DNA from: Bordetella genomosp. 2
Lineage (GTDB): Bacteria > Pseudomonadota > Gammaproteobacteria > Burkholderiales > Burkholderiaceae_B
Length of the DNA stretch: 64,000 bases
Assembly (NCBI RefSeq): GCF_002261345.1
Contig: NZ_NEVT01000004.1
Coordinates: forward strand, 107,910 to 171,909
Direction of reading: 5' to 3'
Below the pieces are notes generated by a model. It searched no databases. It worked only from the letters and a program-made list of their open reading frames with translations, and was not told the DNA's origin. Position 1 is the stretch's first letter. Every line of letters begins with the position of its first letter. The translations under genes were made by a program, and so were the position numbers. This document shows positions 63,364 through 64,000 of this stretch, piece by piece.

Positions 63364-63846
63364 TTACCAAGCGCCGGGCGGCCGCGCGGGACGCTCCATT
63401 TGGTATTGATCATCGCCGGCATCGGCCACGATGCGAAAACCCAGGCGTTCGTACAGCCTGCGCGCGGGATTCGTCTTGAGGACTTCGAGCCGCGTCGGCA
63501 GGCCGGCCGCGTCGGCCTGGGCCAGCACCTCGCGCAGCAGGCACGCCCCCAGCCCTTGCCCCTGCCATGCTGGCGCGACCTGGATCTGCACCACGTGCCA
63601 GGCCGATGCGCCGCGATAAGCCTTCAGCAGCCCTGCCGGCTCGCCGCCGACCAGCACGATGCGGGCGTGCTCCCACTGGTAGAGGATGCGGGCCAGGTGC
63701 GCCGCGTCGTCGGCGGGCCGGCCGCTGCGGGCCAGGTGCCGGTCCATGGTCTGGCGCCGCAGCGCCAGCAGGAATGGCACATCGGCTTCGCTCGCGGCGC
63801 GCAGGATGAACTGCAAGGCGGGCGCGGACGCACTGCCTGGCGGCAT
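63364..63846 (-). CDS. GNAT-family acetyltransferase
   Basis: 160 residues of a compact GNAT domain: FILRAASEADVPFLLALRR at the start, VVQIQVAPAWQGQGLGACLLREVL with the acetyl-CoA loop (QGQGLG), and EVLKTNPARRLYERLGFRIV at the end. The substrate is unknown. It starts 8 bases after the stop of the upstream gene, so it is probably co-transcribed with it. Confidence 0.88.
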   Translation of the reverse strand: MPPGSASAPALQFILRAASEADVPFLLALRRQTMDRHLARSGRPADDAAHLARILYQWEHARIVLVGGEPAGLLKAYRGASAWHVVQIQVAPAWQGQGLGACLLREVLAQADAAGLPTRLEVLKTNPARRLYERLGFRIVADAGDDQYQMERPARPPGAW

Positions 63847-63854
63847 GGCGCCCC

Positions 63855-64000
63855 TCAGGCCTCGGCCGTCTTGCGGGTGCGGCGGCCGCGCGCGGCGGTC
63901 TTGCGGGCGGGCGGCGCGGCCTCGGCGGGGTCGGGCGCGGCGGCCGCCGGCGCGGCCGAGGCGGCGGAAGCGGCCGGAGCGGCCACGGCCTCGGCGGCGC
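63855..64000 (-). CDS. C-terminus of an Ala/Pro-rich basic protein, cut by window edge
   Basis: The minus strand reads about 48 codons to a TGA at 63857-63855. The visible tail is Ala/Pro-rich and ends with basic clusters (PPARKTAARGRRTRKTAEA). Such tails occur on RNase E, on histone-like proteins and on other large scaffold proteins. Nothing more specific can be claimed from this fragment. Confidence 0.55.
   Translation of the reverse strand, partial: AAEAVAAPAASAASAAPAAAAPDPAEAAPPARKTAARGRRTRKTAEA

Overview
The window is a GC-rich beta-proteobacterial chromosome segment, almost certainly Bordetella. The reasons are a Bug/TctC-type solute receptor (8363-9364), an apparent complete lipid A glucosamine-modification (lgm) set (30898-34755), densely packed high-GC operons and Bordetella-style porin and regulators. 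No transposase, tRNA, rRNA, CRISPR array or prophage is visible. Absence of IS481 over 64 kb leans away from B. pertussis, but a scar deletion, three C-tract frameshifts and a lost catalytic serine point to a lineage undergoing gene decay (or, for the homopolymer indels, to consensus errors).

Left part (1-14226): small accessory genes, then a catabolic block. A muconate-lactonizing-type enzyme and a GntR regulator run leftward; a taurine/nitrate-type ABC transporter and a GMC oxidoreductase run rightward. Between them a deletion has removed the 5' parts of both the regulator and the permease. Next come a Bug receptor, an IlvD/Edd dehydratase, an ArsR/SRPBCC pair, and a LysR regulator with a divergent hydroxyacyl-CoA-type dehydrogenase. 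An 18-nt LysR-like box is shared between the LysR promoter and the Bug/dehydratase intergenic region.

14303-22201 looks like one GntR-controlled ureide/amide regulon: FCD-type GntR, amidase, branched-chain-type ABC transporter (receptor gene frameshifted) and an AllA-like ureidoglycolate lyase. A 16-nt operator occurs exactly twice, before the amidase and before the transporter operon.

22191-28766 carries housekeeping genes (glycosylase, methyltransferase, GTP-dependent PEP carboxykinase, MATE exporter, M20 amidohydrolase, thioredoxin-like protein). 28793-35456 carries a two-component system followed by lgmC, lgmD, lgmB, lgmA and a PAP2 phosphatase. A 36-nt promoter block is repeated before lgmA and before the PAP2 gene.

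35471-53779 is mixed: acetyltransferase, MocR regulator, glutathione reductase, LysE exporter, DAHP synthase (5' frameshift), molybdenum hydroxylase pair with AraC regulator, I78 inhibitor lipoprotein, 2OG oxygenase, orphan ParB-like protein, EmrB-type exporter, frameshifted DUF937 gene, porin, and a hydrolase lacking its nucleophile. 53758-60532 is a leftward operon: peptide-type ABC transporter (receptor, two permeases, fused double ATPase) ending in a fumarase/PcaB-superfamily lyase, apparently controlled by the convergent LysR gene through ATTATTCGAA-containing sites. SulP and ZIP transporters, an acetyltransferase and the end of an Ala-rich protein close the window.

The least explained structures are two repeat families. 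One is a conserved ~67-nt core embedded in long, nearly perfect inverted arms whose sequence differs at each locus (16771-16888 and 46720-46853). The other is a palindrome built on GGTGTCTGACACC, found beside both hairpin elements, at the amidase stop codon, next to pckG, and in frame inside the fused ABC ATPase.
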